A stretch of DNA of 20,938 bases from a virus. Of the stretch, positions 11,743 through 18,393 are shown piece by piece (positions within the stretch are counted from its first letter, which is position 1; each line of letters begins with the position of its first letter). The position numbers and the translations under genes are program-made. The notes beneath the pieces were generated by a model. That model worked only from the letters and a program-made list of their open reading frames with translations, was not told the origin of the DNA and searched no databases. Where the stretch lies: positions 1 to 20,938 of IMG/VR virus record IMGVR_UViG_3300008050_000408. The stretch is one strand, 5' to 3'.

Positions 11743-13998
11743 CTATTGCGGCTTAGGCTGGTGTCCGCGTATTTTACTCGCCGCGAGAGCGCCGTCAATA
11801 GCCATCTTTGCTTGGGACTCATTATTCTCGCGAATGATCTTTGCATCTGACTCAGCTTTCTTTAGCTGCTGGTCTAGCTGGAACTTCTCGACTTTCATTT
11901 GAGACTCAGTAGCCGCTTCGTTGCGCCTGCTTTCTTGCTCTTCTCCAGCGGCCCCCTGCTGTTGTTGTTGCTCTTCTGCGTCTCGCTGCTCTTTCTCGAT
12001 AGCTTTCATGCCGTTCATAAAGAATTCTCCGAGTCGCTGCACCTGAGCGGTAATCTCGTTGATGTTTTGCTCGGTCACATCGTTAGGAACGATCATCTCA
12101 AGGTGGTTTTGGCAGTGCTTGTAAATCGGCAGGTTCTTTAAGGTGTATTCAGTTAACTCTAGCTCGCCGCTCTCTACGAGATCCTTGGTCGCCATCATTA
12201 CCTCAAGGTGAACCTCAAGGTGAACCAAATGGTCTTCGCCGTCATTGGGTTCAATCTCAGCGCCGTCTAGCATTTGATTATTCTCTAGCTCCGCAATCTT
12301 ATCATCGTAGGTCTTCCTTGTCTGGTTCGGTGGCCCAATGTAAGAGTCAGCGGCCTGCTTCCCGGCCCTGTTCAGGATGTAGTCGTAATCATTGTTTTTG
12401 CGGCCCTGAGCATCCATTGACCCGTAAGTGTTGGATCGGATGTCTTTCAGCGCGTTCATCTGGTTGGCCTTGCTTCCTCCCCCAAGAACCCTGATCGCCT
12501 TCACCCCGCTCCACTGAATCGCGTTAAATATGTCTTCACTTAGCCCGTCCTCCTCAATCAAGAGTCGCTTCATCTCTATGGACTCAGGCGTGTCCTTTTC
12601 GTCCCTGAAGATCCTCGCTACCATTTCTGCGTAAATCCTGTCGAGAGGAGGGTAAAACAACGTAATTGATGCGGAGTTCATCGCGTTCATCTCCTCTAGC
12701 GTGGCGCTGATGTTGTCTGAGTTTGCCCTCTCCCCAAATGAGTCAACCTCCCCGATGTTGCCTGAGACCTTCCGCAAGGCACTGTCGATAATGCTCATCG
12801 CCGGAATCAGGCTTTGGCCAAGATCTCGCGTCTGCTGCTTTTCTGGCATCCTGACCCCCGGAGCGAGAATTGTTCCGAACGCTCCGAACTCGACCAAAGC
12901 CGTGTCTTGAAGTTGTTCTGTTCCGTCCACCTCATATTGAGGGAGAGAGTTAAGCTTCGCCGCGTTAAGCAGATCAGTGGTAGAAATGTTTTCTGCGTTA
13001 CAAAGCTGGTAAATGAAATGTCCCATGCCGCGAACGGTTGCCAAGCGGTTCCCTTTGCCTGACGAGTAAGGGAACACCTGAAACGCCTCGTTCATGCTTT
13101 TGTATTTGCTTATTTGCTTCTGAAGGAACTCGCCGTCCTTCTCGGGCGTAGTGAAGAAGCTGACCGATCCGTCTAGCTCCTCCAAGAAAATATAAATTAT
13201 AGGGATAGGCTTTATGGTGTGACTGACGTATGCCTCGTTAGCCAGAAGATCCTCCTCCAGCTTCTCCCAGTTCTTCCAGTCCCCTCCCTTTGATGTTGCT
13301 GCTGAGTGAATCGCTTTCCTCACTGCGACCGCATCCCACCCTTGTTTAGCTGCCTCGCCCTCGTTTCTGATCTTCCTCCACAGATCCCCAACGTGAAGCT
13401 CTCTCTTCATGGCAGCAATAGGAATCTGCGAACTGACTGGCTCGCAATTGACCGGGAACTTAATGTCACTGCGTCCCGCGCTTCCTACTTTCCATGAGTT
13501 TACGTCCTCGAAGAAAAGAACCCCAGCGCCGTCATCGACAAAGTTACAGCAAAGGTCGTTGAGACGGGTAGCGAAGCAATCCCAATCTCGTAGCATCTCC
13601 GAAAACCTAGTGGCTAAATGGCGCTCTGCCTCAGTCTTTTGAGGCCCCGGAATCTTCGTTGACAGCGGGATCGAGACAAGGTTTCTGTCGGACTCAAAGA
13701 TGTCCATGATCCCTGATGCCGCGTTGCTCGTAATTAGCTTCCCGTGTCCTGTGTTCAGGTTGTATAGTTCCCCTTGTCCTTCTTCCTCTCTCTTTGATTG
13801 GCTGTAAGGCGGAACATTGTTAAGTAACTCCTGAACTATTGACCTATTGTATGATCCTACTCGGTCATCATCAACCAGCCCCTTGTAGATCGCTCTGGCT
13901 GAGTCCGCGTTCAGAAGCCTAGATTCAGGAACCTCTCCTGTTTCAAGGTCAGGAACCGCAAGTATATCGAGGGCTGATTTACGAAAATTTTCTAACAT
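11743..13998 (-). CDS. Portal protein
   Basis: A 751-residue protein that should form the dodecameric ring at the unique capsid vertex, through which TerL drives DNA. The ATG (13996-13998) shares a base with the TerL stop (TAATG), the usual terminase-portal pairing. Features are a helical N-terminal segment, a beta-rich wing (IYIFLEELDGSVSFFTTPEK around residues 268-287), a probable stem-like helical region, and a helix-rich crown. The last 100 residues form a Gln/Glu coiled coil (EEQQQQQGAAGEEQESRRNE) ending in a basic tail. Mid-protein text such as GHFIYQLCNAENISTTDLLN and FYPPLDRIYAEMVARIFRDE is typical of podovirus-type portals. The length is at the upper end for the family, mainly because of the C-terminal extension. 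HLEVHLEV near residue 592 comes from a 12-bp duplication. The call relies on these patterns plus synteny. Confidence 0.85.
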   Translation of the reverse strand: MLENFRKSALDILAVPDLETGEVPESRLLNADSARAIYKGLVDDDRVGSYNRSIVQELLNNVPPYSQSKREEEGQGELYNLNTGHGKLITSNAASGIMDIFESDRNLVSIPLSTKIPGPQKTEAERHLATRFSEMLRDWDCFATRLNDLCCNFVDDGAGVLFFEDVNSWKVGSAGRSDIKFPVNCEPVSSQIPIAAMKRELHVGDLWRKIRNEGEAAKQGWDAVAVRKAIHSAATSKGGDWKNWEKLEEDLLANEAYVSHTIKPIPIIYIFLEELDGSVSFFTTPEKDGEFLQKQISKYKSMNEAFQVFPYSSGKGNRLATVRGMGHFIYQLCNAENISTTDLLNAAKLNSLPQYEVDGTEQLQDTALVEFGAFGTILAPGVRMPEKQQTRDLGQSLIPAMSIIDSALRKVSGNIGEVDSFGERANSDNISATLEEMNAMNSASITLFYPPLDRIYAEMVARIFRDEKDTPESIEMKRLLIEEDGLSEDIFNAIQWSGVKAIRVLGGGSKANQMNALKDIRSNTYGSMDAQGRKNNDYDYILNRAGKQAADSYIGPPNQTRKTYDDKIAELENNQMLDGAEIEPNDGEDHLVHLEVHLEVMMATKDLVESGELELTEYTLKNLPIYKHCQNHLEMIVPNDVTEQNINEITAQVQRLGEFFMNGMKAIEKEQRDAEEQQQQQGAAGEEQESRRNEAATESQMKVEKFQLDQQLKKAESDAKIIRENNESQAKMAIDGALAASKIRGHQPKPQ

Positions 13999-16091
13999 TA
14001 GAATTGAAGTTTTTTAGATGACCTACCAGCAGACATTCCAAATCTTTTGCGAGCCCCTCTGAACTCAGTCTGTGCGCGGCCTATGATAGCCTTTTGCTCT
14101 TGAGAATCAAGCAGTCTGTTTTGTATGGCCACATCCAACATTACCACAAATGCGTCCGCTAAGTCAGGGCTCTTCCCTGTTCTTGCTCGCATTCTTGGTT
14201 TCGGCTCAACCTTCAGCTTGTGTCCCGATTGTTTTTCATCGTATTCTCGCGCCACAAGCTCCTGTACTACTGAGGCGGGAATGCCTGAGACTTGTCCTGA
14301 TCGAATATACTGCTTGGGTTGGACCCACAGTTCTGACACCCGATTGCTAAACTCCAGCTTTGTGTCTCCGTTCAGGCTTACCGTCCGGCCTGACGGACTG
14401 CCTCCGAACTCGATCTTTTTGACTTTGGGGGACCACTCCATATCGACGATATGGCCAAAAGCAATCCCCGCTCCTGAGTTATCAAAGCCCGCACATTGCG
14501 GAGAAATGCCGCGATCTACGGACATGTTCCGCCAATTGATGACGATTTGGTGGCTAGGGGCCATCTCTCTTGTGTCGTCAATGGGAATCTCGTTGATACA
14601 TGCTACATGGAGCTTCTGCACTCCGTTTACCCTGCCACAGATTGCCTCGATGCTCGGGCTCCTGTCTCCTCCGCTGGTAAACGCGGAATCCAATCCGCAA
14701 ACTCTAGTTAGCTGGTCTGGGTTGTCCCACTTGGGCTCATCGGTTCCTGACGCGCTCATTAGCTCGGACTCAGAATAAATGGCGTTAGGCGACTTGTCAG
14801 AACACCACATAGCTCTATACATCCGATAATAATATCGGGAAGTCGCCGTGTATGTCTCTTTTGCCGCATCCATGACTGGCTGTGATGGCATCCAAAAGCA
14901 CTTAGGGGATTTTTTCGCTCTGTCCTTAGCGTCCCAGTTTTGCTCTTCTTTGATCCTTGGGGACTTCTCTGCATCAAGCCTGATGACCTTGCCTCGCTGA
15001 GTGAGCCATGAATCAGGTTCGTGCGCCACAGAGTTCCACCCGTCTTTTGGCTCACAGAACTTCCCAAACGGGTCAAGTTTCAGATTCGGGTTCCCGAGTG
15101 CTATCATTTGAAACTTCGGGTTGTTAATCAGGTTGGTATAAGCAACGGTCAGCAAGTTAGCGGAAAGGTCAGGAAGCTCGTCAGCAATCAATAAACAGAG
15201 CCCCCCTCCCGGCGCTAACGCCCCCGCAAGAACTCGCGCTACAACGTCCGGGTCAGTTGACAAAGCCGTGTTAGACGGAGCTTTTGCTCCCATTACTTTT
15301 GACGTAGCTTCCTCTCCTTTTTGTTTGTCAGCGGCCACAAGCCTGAGTCCTGACGCATCTGTGATCTCCCCTTGAGCGCCTAACCCTCGGATAACGCATT
15401 TGGAGTGAACTGATTTGCCGGGAGCGACCGTCCCTTTCTGCCCGAAGTAATGCTCTACTTGGGACCAGTATTCCTTAACCGCCTTCCAGATCCGACCTTT
15501 GGCCATCTCGATTGTGGTCGATGTCAGGAGGCATAGCGTCTCGGTCGGGGCGCTGAGATACATGATAATAGCATATAACCCGTAGCAGTCGCTTTTCCCT
15601 CCTGATGATGCTCCCGCCACCCCTAAGAATCTTTTTGGCTCCCGATTGGCTAGTGCCTCACGGACCATGAGTTCACCCCAGTCGTTCCAGATGTGGTGAC
15701 GGGTTGAGTCTTTGTTGTTGAAAATGATGTCAACCGCGTTTTTATAGTGCGAAAAAGAATCAAGCCTCCCGTCCTCCCAGTCGCCACGCGGGTCATGCCT
15801 CAAGCAGAATAGCTCAATATCAAGCGCACTTACGTTTGCTGGCCACTTCCGATTGTATTTCGTAATAGCGATCATTCGTTCTAACACCTGCCTAACAGCT
15901 TGTCCAGCCTCAGCCCGCCCAGCTATGTTGATCGCCACAGCGGATAAAAGCTCTTGACAGAATGGACTCACCCGTGAGAGGTTCGCCTTGGCGGGCCGAT
16001 AGCCCCGTGGCTCACTGGTTGATTTCGTGCTGAACAAGTCGGGACCAGTGATCCCTCTGTAGGTAGCCCCTACGGTAGAGGGACAATCCAA
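13998..16091 (-). CDS. terL: Terminase large subunit (ATPase-nuclease packaging motor)
   Basis: A 697-residue protein that cuts concatemeric DNA and pumps it into the prohead. ATPase domain: Walker A-type GASSGGKS at about 160-167, Walker B LCLLIADE (298-305) with catalytic Glu305, and coupling-type motif ALGNPN (331-336). Nuclease domain, RNase H-like: VCGLDSAF with Asp468, AGFDNSG with Asp537, and SPDLADAF with Asp643/Asp646. All three acidic positions are kept, so both activities should be intact. The start is TTG at 16089-16091, only two codons after an in-frame TGA. No ATG follows until residue 73, so TTG or a nearby alternative start must be used. No small terminase is recognised next to it. 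The stop overlaps the portal start by one base. Confidence 0.95.
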   Translation of the reverse strand: MDCPSTVGATYRGITGPDLFSTKSTSEPRGYRPAKANLSRVSPFCQELLSAVAINIAGRAEAGQAVRQVLERMIAITKYNRKWPANVSALDIELFCLRHDPRGDWEDGRLDSFSHYKNAVDIIFNNKDSTRHHIWNDWGELMVREALANREPKRFLGVAGASSGGKSDCYGLYAIIMYLSAPTETLCLLTSTTIEMAKGRIWKAVKEYWSQVEHYFGQKGTVAPGKSVHSKCVIRGLGAQGEITDASGLRLVAADKQKGEEATSKVMGAKAPSNTALSTDPDVVARVLAGALAPGGGLCLLIADELPDLSANLLTVAYTNLINNPKFQMIALGNPNLKLDPFGKFCEPKDGWNSVAHEPDSWLTQRGKVIRLDAEKSPRIKEEQNWDAKDRAKKSPKCFWMPSQPVMDAAKETYTATSRYYYRMYRAMWCSDKSPNAIYSESELMSASGTDEPKWDNPDQLTRVCGLDSAFTSGGDRSPSIEAICGRVNGVQKLHVACINEIPIDDTREMAPSHQIVINWRNMSVDRGISPQCAGFDNSGAGIAFGHIVDMEWSPKVKKIEFGGSPSGRTVSLNGDTKLEFSNRVSELWVQPKQYIRSGQVSGIPASVVQELVAREYDEKQSGHKLKVEPKPRMRARTGKSPDLADAFVVMLDVAIQNRLLDSQEQKAIIGRAQTEFRGARKRFGMSAGRSSKKLQF

Positions 16092-16325
16092 ATCTCAGCC
16101 AGTTAGCACTGGGGGGCGCGGATCAACTAGCTTGATGAGAGCTAGGATTGGATACTCAAAAGGTATTTACGGTTGATCTTGTTTCATGCGGACGACCGAG
16201 ACTCGGTTTCACTTGATTAGCTCTCCTTTCCTCCCTTGCGGGGGGAAGGGGGGCTGTTTCACGAACTTCTCTCGATCTGGTTTCACTTCGTTTCCTTTAC
16301 TTCAAAAGAGCATTGAGACAAAAGA
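16092..16325. promoter_or_regulatory. Divergent intergenic control region between late and rightward genes
   Basis: No protein gene fits here. Inverted repeats include CTAGC (16127-16131) with GCTAG (16141-16145), GATCAAC (16121-16127) with GTTGATC (16172-16178), and the perfect 11-bp palindrome CCGAG-A-CTCGG (16196-16206). Heptamers GTTTCAC/T recur at 16181, 16206, 16256 and 16280. A C-rich then G-rich stretch (16227-16252) can form an imperfect hairpin. The leftward late promoter and any operator should lie here, but I could not pick a convincing minus-strand -35/-10 pair. Confidence 0.55.
16181..16286 (+). repeat. Phased GTTTCAC heptamer repeats
   Basis: GTTTCAT occurs at 16181-16187, and GTTTCAC at 16206-16212, 16256-16262 and 16280-16286. 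The steps are 25, 50 and 24 bp, so all sit on one roughly 25-bp grid with one position empty. Two of the four extend to GGTTTCACTT. Iterons of an origin or operators of a late regulator are possible. Confidence 0.6.
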
Positions 16326-16378
16326 AAAATAACTCAGAAATGTCTTGCTGTTTGATGCTGTTGCTGCATAATCTTCAT
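16326..16378 (+). promoter_or_regulatory. Promoter-like 53-bp module, copy 1 (before the tRNA-like gene)
   Basis: An A-rich stretch is followed by TTGCTG (16345-16350), a 16-nt spacer and CATAAT (16367-16372). CATAAT matches the -10 consensus at 5 of 6, and the -35 is weak. The whole 53 bp recurs at 16869-16921 with one mismatch. Transcription would start near 16380, about 25 nt before the tRNA-like gene. Confidence 0.65.
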
Positions 16379-16404
16379 TGAAGCAAATCAAAAACAAAGA
16401 CTTT

Positions 16405-16501
16405 GAGACAGTGGTGTAACGGCAGCACAAACGCCCCAAGCGTTGTGTTAGCGACTAATCAGTATGGTAAAAAGGTGGAGGTTCGATTCCTTCCTGTCTC
16501 A
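16405..16501 (+). tRNA. tRNA-like gene; anticodon by position CCA (Trp) but arm atypical
   Basis: A 97-nt cloverleaf. The acceptor stem GAGACAG (16405-16411) pairs perfectly with CTGTCTC (16494-16500), and 16501 A is the discriminator with no encoded CCA. The D arm is GTGTAACGGCAGCAC, as in many Gln tRNAs. The T arm is GGAGG-TTCGATT-CCTTC with one G-T pair. The anticodon stem is irregular: 4 bp (AACG with CGTT at 16430-16433 and 16441-16444) around a 7-nt loop CCCCAAG, which places CCA at 34-36. Position 33 is then C instead of the near-universal U. The variable region is about 31 nt, longer than usual even for class II tRNAs, and includes a TTAG-CGA-CTAA hairpin. It is either a functional odd tRNA, an intron-bearing or degenerate tRNA, or a tRNA mimic. 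Identity uncertain. Confidence 0.75.
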
Positions 16502-16526
16502 TAATTATCATCAACTACCACAACCA

Positions 16527-16847
16527 ATGACACTAACCAATACACAGCTACTAGAGTTTGCAAAGACCCTAGACTCAGACGAAATCATCTACATCAACTG
16601 CCCCTACACATGACTAGCAGCCCGAGCAGCCACTCAGTTGAGCGGCAAGGAGCATTACATGGATGGTTGGGAAGTGTTTAATCCCCTGTTTTGGCAGTCA
16701 TCTGAAGACCTAGACGACCGCTTTACAGCGGTTACAGACGGTTACGCAAAGTGGAGTGAAGAGCATTGCAACTCTGAACTAGACGAACCTAGAGTCGAAG
16801 AAATCATCGGCGCGTTAGAGAACTTAATTGAGGGAGGAGAAAAATGA
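16527..16847 (+). pseudogene. Reading frame interrupted by an in-frame TGA (full-length form)
   Basis: The ATG at 16527, 25 nt after the tRNA-like gene, opens a frame that runs to the TGA at 16845-16847 and is broken only by one TGA at 16611-16613. The upstream 28 residues (MTLTNTQLLEFAKTLDSDEI then IYINCPYT) and the downstream residues (LAARAATQLSGKEHYMDGWE) read as one continuous protein of about 106 residues. CPYT-W-LAARAA would be natural if TGA stood for Trp. The context TGACTAG is known as leaky in some viruses, though not as a rule in bacteria. Options are a nonsense mutation, a sequence error, read-through, or two separate peptides. TGA ends other genes here (for example at 8839 and 2389), so a general code change is excluded. 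Confidence 0.6.
16638..16847 (+). CDS. Unknown 69-aa protein (C-terminal part of the interrupted frame)
   Basis: Conservative call: an open frame from TTG 16638 (or ATG 16659, MDGWEVFNPLFWQSS) to the TGA at 16845-16847. The product is acidic, with an aromatic-rich segment and a Glu-rich C-terminal helix (EEIIGALENLIEGGEK). I do not recognise it. No Shine-Dalgarno precedes TTG, which weakens the case for an independent start and favours the longer frame from 16527. The second 53-bp promoter module follows it. Confidence 0.5.
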   Translation: MSGKEHYMDGWEVFNPLFWQSSEDLDDRFTAVTDGYAKWSEEHCNSELDEPRVEEIIGALENLIEGGEK

Positions 16848-16868
16848 AACCCTCTTTTTGAATTGCGG

Positions 16869-16921
16869 AAAATAATTCAGAAATGTCTTGCTGTTTGATG
16901 CTGTTGCTGCATAATCTTCAT
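16869..16921 (+). promoter_or_regulatory. Promoter-like 53-bp module, copy 2 (before the small-gene cluster)
   Basis: Same as the module at 16326-16378 with one substitution (C to T at 16876). TTGCTG is at 16888-16893 and CATAAT at 16910-16915 with a 16-nt spacer. Transcription would start near 16923. The -10 segment is partly repeated again (GCATAATCT at 16945-16953). Conservation of both putative boxes, with sequence diverging outside, supports a promoter role. Confidence 0.65.
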
Positions 16922-16957
16922 CTGAGAGGCAACAACCACTCTAAGCATAATCTATCT

Positions 16958-16974
16958 GACGGCTGGTAGCCGTC
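16958..16974 (+). other. Perfect 7-bp hairpin in the leader
   Basis: GACGGCT (16958-16964) and AGCCGTC (16968-16974) pair around GGT, followed by TCTTACCG. It lies about 35 nt after the second promoter. It is too weak in T to be a clear terminator, and may be a leader structure. Confidence 0.45.
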
Positions 16975-16985
16975 TCTTACCGTCC

Positions 16986-17033
16986 CCTTGGTGGAGCGTA
17001 AATCCTAAGAAACATTCCACAAGGACATTTACG
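16986..17033 (+). promoter_or_regulatory. Mutually exclusive hairpins in the leader of the 88-aa gene
   Basis: CCTTG(G)TGGA (16986-16995) can pair with TCCACAAGG (17016-17024) over 9 bp with one bulged G. CGTAAAT (16997-17003) can pair with ATTTACG (17027-17033) over 7 bp, extended by CCT with AGG (17004-17006 with 17022-17024) across a 2-nt bulge. The two pairings share 17022-17024 and interleave, so the RNA should switch between them. The ATG at 17060 lies 26 nt downstream. Confidence 0.5.
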
Positions 17034-17059
17034 GAGCCTTGGCGTTCCACAAAAAAATC

Positions 17060-17326
17060 ATGCAAAAAGCAAAATTACAACCAACTCACCCTCTTCCCGA
17101 TGTCGTCCAGACCGCATTTGTCTTTGCGGCCCGATACGTCCACCACCGAGACACGGGCGGCACATTGGCTGTTTGCCGCGCCTTGGCCTCTGTCTGGCCC
17201 GAACTGTCAGAGAATACCCGTGAGCAAATCCTCAGGGAGAGCTATGAGGCGACAACCAATCTCCATGAGTGGAGAGAGTTTCGCGGAGATGACGAAGAGA
17301 ACGCCAACTGTGATGCCGCCCCGTAG
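17060..17326 (+). CDS. Unknown 88-aa protein, first gene of the small-gene cluster
   Basis: I chose ATG 17060 (MQKAKLQPTHPLPDVVQTAF); a TTG at 17039 would add 7 residues but lies next to the leader hairpins. The protein is helical. AFVFAARYVHHRDTGGTLAV is followed by a helix-turn with WPELSENTREQILRESYEAT and an acidic end (GDDEENANCDAAP). No TM, metal motif or known domain is recognised. The leader is A-rich (CCACAAAAAAATC) without a Shine-Dalgarno. It follows the second promoter module and the switch-like hairpins, so its translation may be regulated. It is probably an early or accessory gene. Confidence 0.65.
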   Translation: MQKAKLQPTHPLPDVVQTAFVFAARYVHHRDTGGTLAVCRALASVWPELSENTREQILRESYEATTNLHEWREFRGDDEENANCDAAP

Positions 17327-17344
17327 GGGTCGGGCATCCGCGAC

Positions 17345-17358
17345 TTGTTCTCCATTTT
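17345..17358 (+). repeat. Leader motif TTGTTCTCCATTTT, copy 1
   Basis: This 14-nt motif lies 14 nt before the ATG at 17373. It recurs exactly at 17787-17800, 4 nt before the ATG at 17805, with GCGACT just upstream in both. A shorter relative, ATCCATTTTT, precedes the ATG at 18737. It may be a translation-initiation or promoter element of this gene set. Confidence 0.6.
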
Positions 17359-17372
17359 AATTGATTACTACA

Positions 17373-17786
17373 ATGAACAACAACCAAGAACTAAACGAGA
17401 AACTAGCCGCCCTCTGTGGGTGGAAATCACCTGACCACCCCGACTGCAAGGCGGCAACGGAAGGATGGGCTACGGGAGACAAGTGGTGGATCGACCCCGA
17501 AGGAATGCAGCGCATGTGCCACGATATTCCCAAATACTGCGATGACCTCAACGCCACGCGAAAGGCAGAGGCATTGCTAGACTATGATGGGCAAGTCGCA
17601 TTCATTACTGCGCTCTGTCCATTAGTGGGTCTGACGGGTGAAGGCAAATACTGGTATGACTTGGAGTGCCATGAGGCTTGGAGGGTGGCAAACGCCACGG
17701 CGAGGCAACGCGTGGAGGCTCTTCTTGTTGCTTTGGAGAACGGTCCATGTCCTGCCACCGAGCATGGCGAGGTTGGTAGCGACTGA
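17373..17786 (+). CDS. Phage ABA-sandwich-domain-like protein
   Basis: ATG 17373 (MNNNQELNEKLAALCGWKSP) gives 137 residues. The pattern resembles the phage ABA sandwich domain: an N-terminal Leu/Ala helix, a Trp/Pro-rich strand region (GWATGDKWWIDPEGMQ), then IPKYCDDLNATRKAEALLDY at 49-68. The C-terminal helix HEAWRVANATARQRVEALLV (100-119) ends near an Asn-Gly-Pro turn. Proteins with this domain occur in many phages and prophages, often among small early genes, and their role is unknown. It lies 46 nt after the 88-residue gene and 18 nt before the next. The AT-rich leader carries the repeated TTGTTCTCCATTTT motif and no Shine-Dalgarno. The domain call is by pattern. Confidence 0.78.
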   Translation: MNNNQELNEKLAALCGWKSPDHPDCKAATEGWATGDKWWIDPEGMQRMCHDIPKYCDDLNATRKAEALLDYDGQVAFITALCPLVGLTGEGKYWYDLECHEAWRVANATARQRVEALLVALENGPCPATEHGEVGSD

Positions 17787-17800
17787 TTGTTCTCCATTTT
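17787..17800 (+). repeat. Leader motif TTGTTCTCCATTTT, copy 2
   Basis: Exact copy of the motif at 17345-17358, here overlapping the end of the ABA-sandwich-like gene region and ending 4 nt before ATG 17805. A 3-nt difference separates it from the shared upstream GCGACT. Confidence 0.6.
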
Positions 17801-17804
17801 TGAT

Positions 17805-18032
17805 ATGAGACTCACGATACGACACCGAATCAGGATTGCATGGGAGGCATTGACCAGTCGAAGCGGTCACGCCCACCCTTCGCAAGAGAAGCAGCTTTCG
17901 ACATTTCAAAGAGGATACGATGCGGGGATGAAGGATGCCGAGCTTTCAAGAAAACAACTCAGGGAAGACGCAGACCTTGCAGACATGGGGCGTCCACTCA
18001 AATTCCAATACCATGAAAACGCACAAAGGTAA
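17805..18032 (+). CDS. Unknown 75-aa basic protein
   Basis: ATG 17805 (MRLTIRHRIRIAWEALTSRS). The first 25 residues are basic and amphipathic. The middle helix FQRGYDAGMKDAELSRKQLR has the spaced Gly/Ala pattern seen in many small phage proteins. Its C-terminus is polar. I recognise no family. Its last 20 nt overlap the next gene, which suggests coupled translation. The start directly follows the second TTGTTCTCCATTTT copy. Confidence 0.62.
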   Translation: MRLTIRHRIRIAWEALTSRSGHAHPSQEKQLSTFQRGYDAGMKDAELSRKQLREDADLADMGRPLKFQYHENAQR

Positions 18033-18384
18033 AACCTACTACTACGCCAAAGAGCCGAAGCGGTGGACTTGCATTGAAGCGACTGATGGCGAGAACGGTC
18101 AATCAACATTCGTCAGCGAGGATGGCGAAGAGGCGAAGTTCTATAATCACGACATGCACCTAACGTGCGAGAAACGCATCGCTTCAACGCTTATCGCTCT
18201 CCTTCCTCATGGAACCTACAACATCGGGATCTCGCTGGAACACACCCTATACGGGGACTCCAACGACTCTGCCGACTGGTGGAGAGTGGCTGTGCCGCTG
18301 CCGAGGCCAAGGGGAAACTGGAAAGCGATACACGAAGCCCGAACGGATGAAGGGGTGGCTCTCACGCTGGCTGACCAGTATTAA
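18013..18384 (+). CDS. Unknown 123-aa protein
   Basis: I chose ATG 18013 (MKTHKGKTYYYAKEPKRWTC), since the open frame upstream overlaps the preceding gene for longer. The protein reads as a small beta-rich domain: YYYAKEPKRWTCIEATDGEN, STFVSEDGEEAKFYNHDMHL, a helix IASTLIALLPHGTYNIGISL, and a Trp-rich core (DWWRVAVPLPRPRGNW), ending in GVALTLADQY. It has two Cys residues, no TM and no recognised catalytic motif. It overlaps the upstream gene by 20 nt and precedes the next by 9 nt, so it is in the same operon. Confidence 0.65.
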   Translation: MKTHKGKTYYYAKEPKRWTCIEATDGENGQSTFVSEDGEEAKFYNHDMHLTCEKRIASTLIALLPHGTYNIGISLEHTLYGDSNDSADWWRVAVPLPRPRGNWKAIHEARTDEGVALTLADQY

Positions 18385-18393
18385 GCAGAACTC

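Noticed and set aside
16611-16613. General recoding of TGA (alternative genetic code)
   Set aside because: TGA ends other well-defined genes here, for example at 2389, 8839 and 17784, and this is the only in-frame TGA found.
16986-17033. H-type pseudoknot
   Set aside because: The loop that would cross the 9-bp stem is only 2 nt, which is sterically unlikely; mutually exclusive hairpins fit better.
9039-17368. Shared 14-mer TTTTAATTGATTAC at 9039-9052 and 17355-17368
   Set aside because: One AT-rich 14-bp match is expected about once by chance in a window of this size, and the contexts are unrelated.
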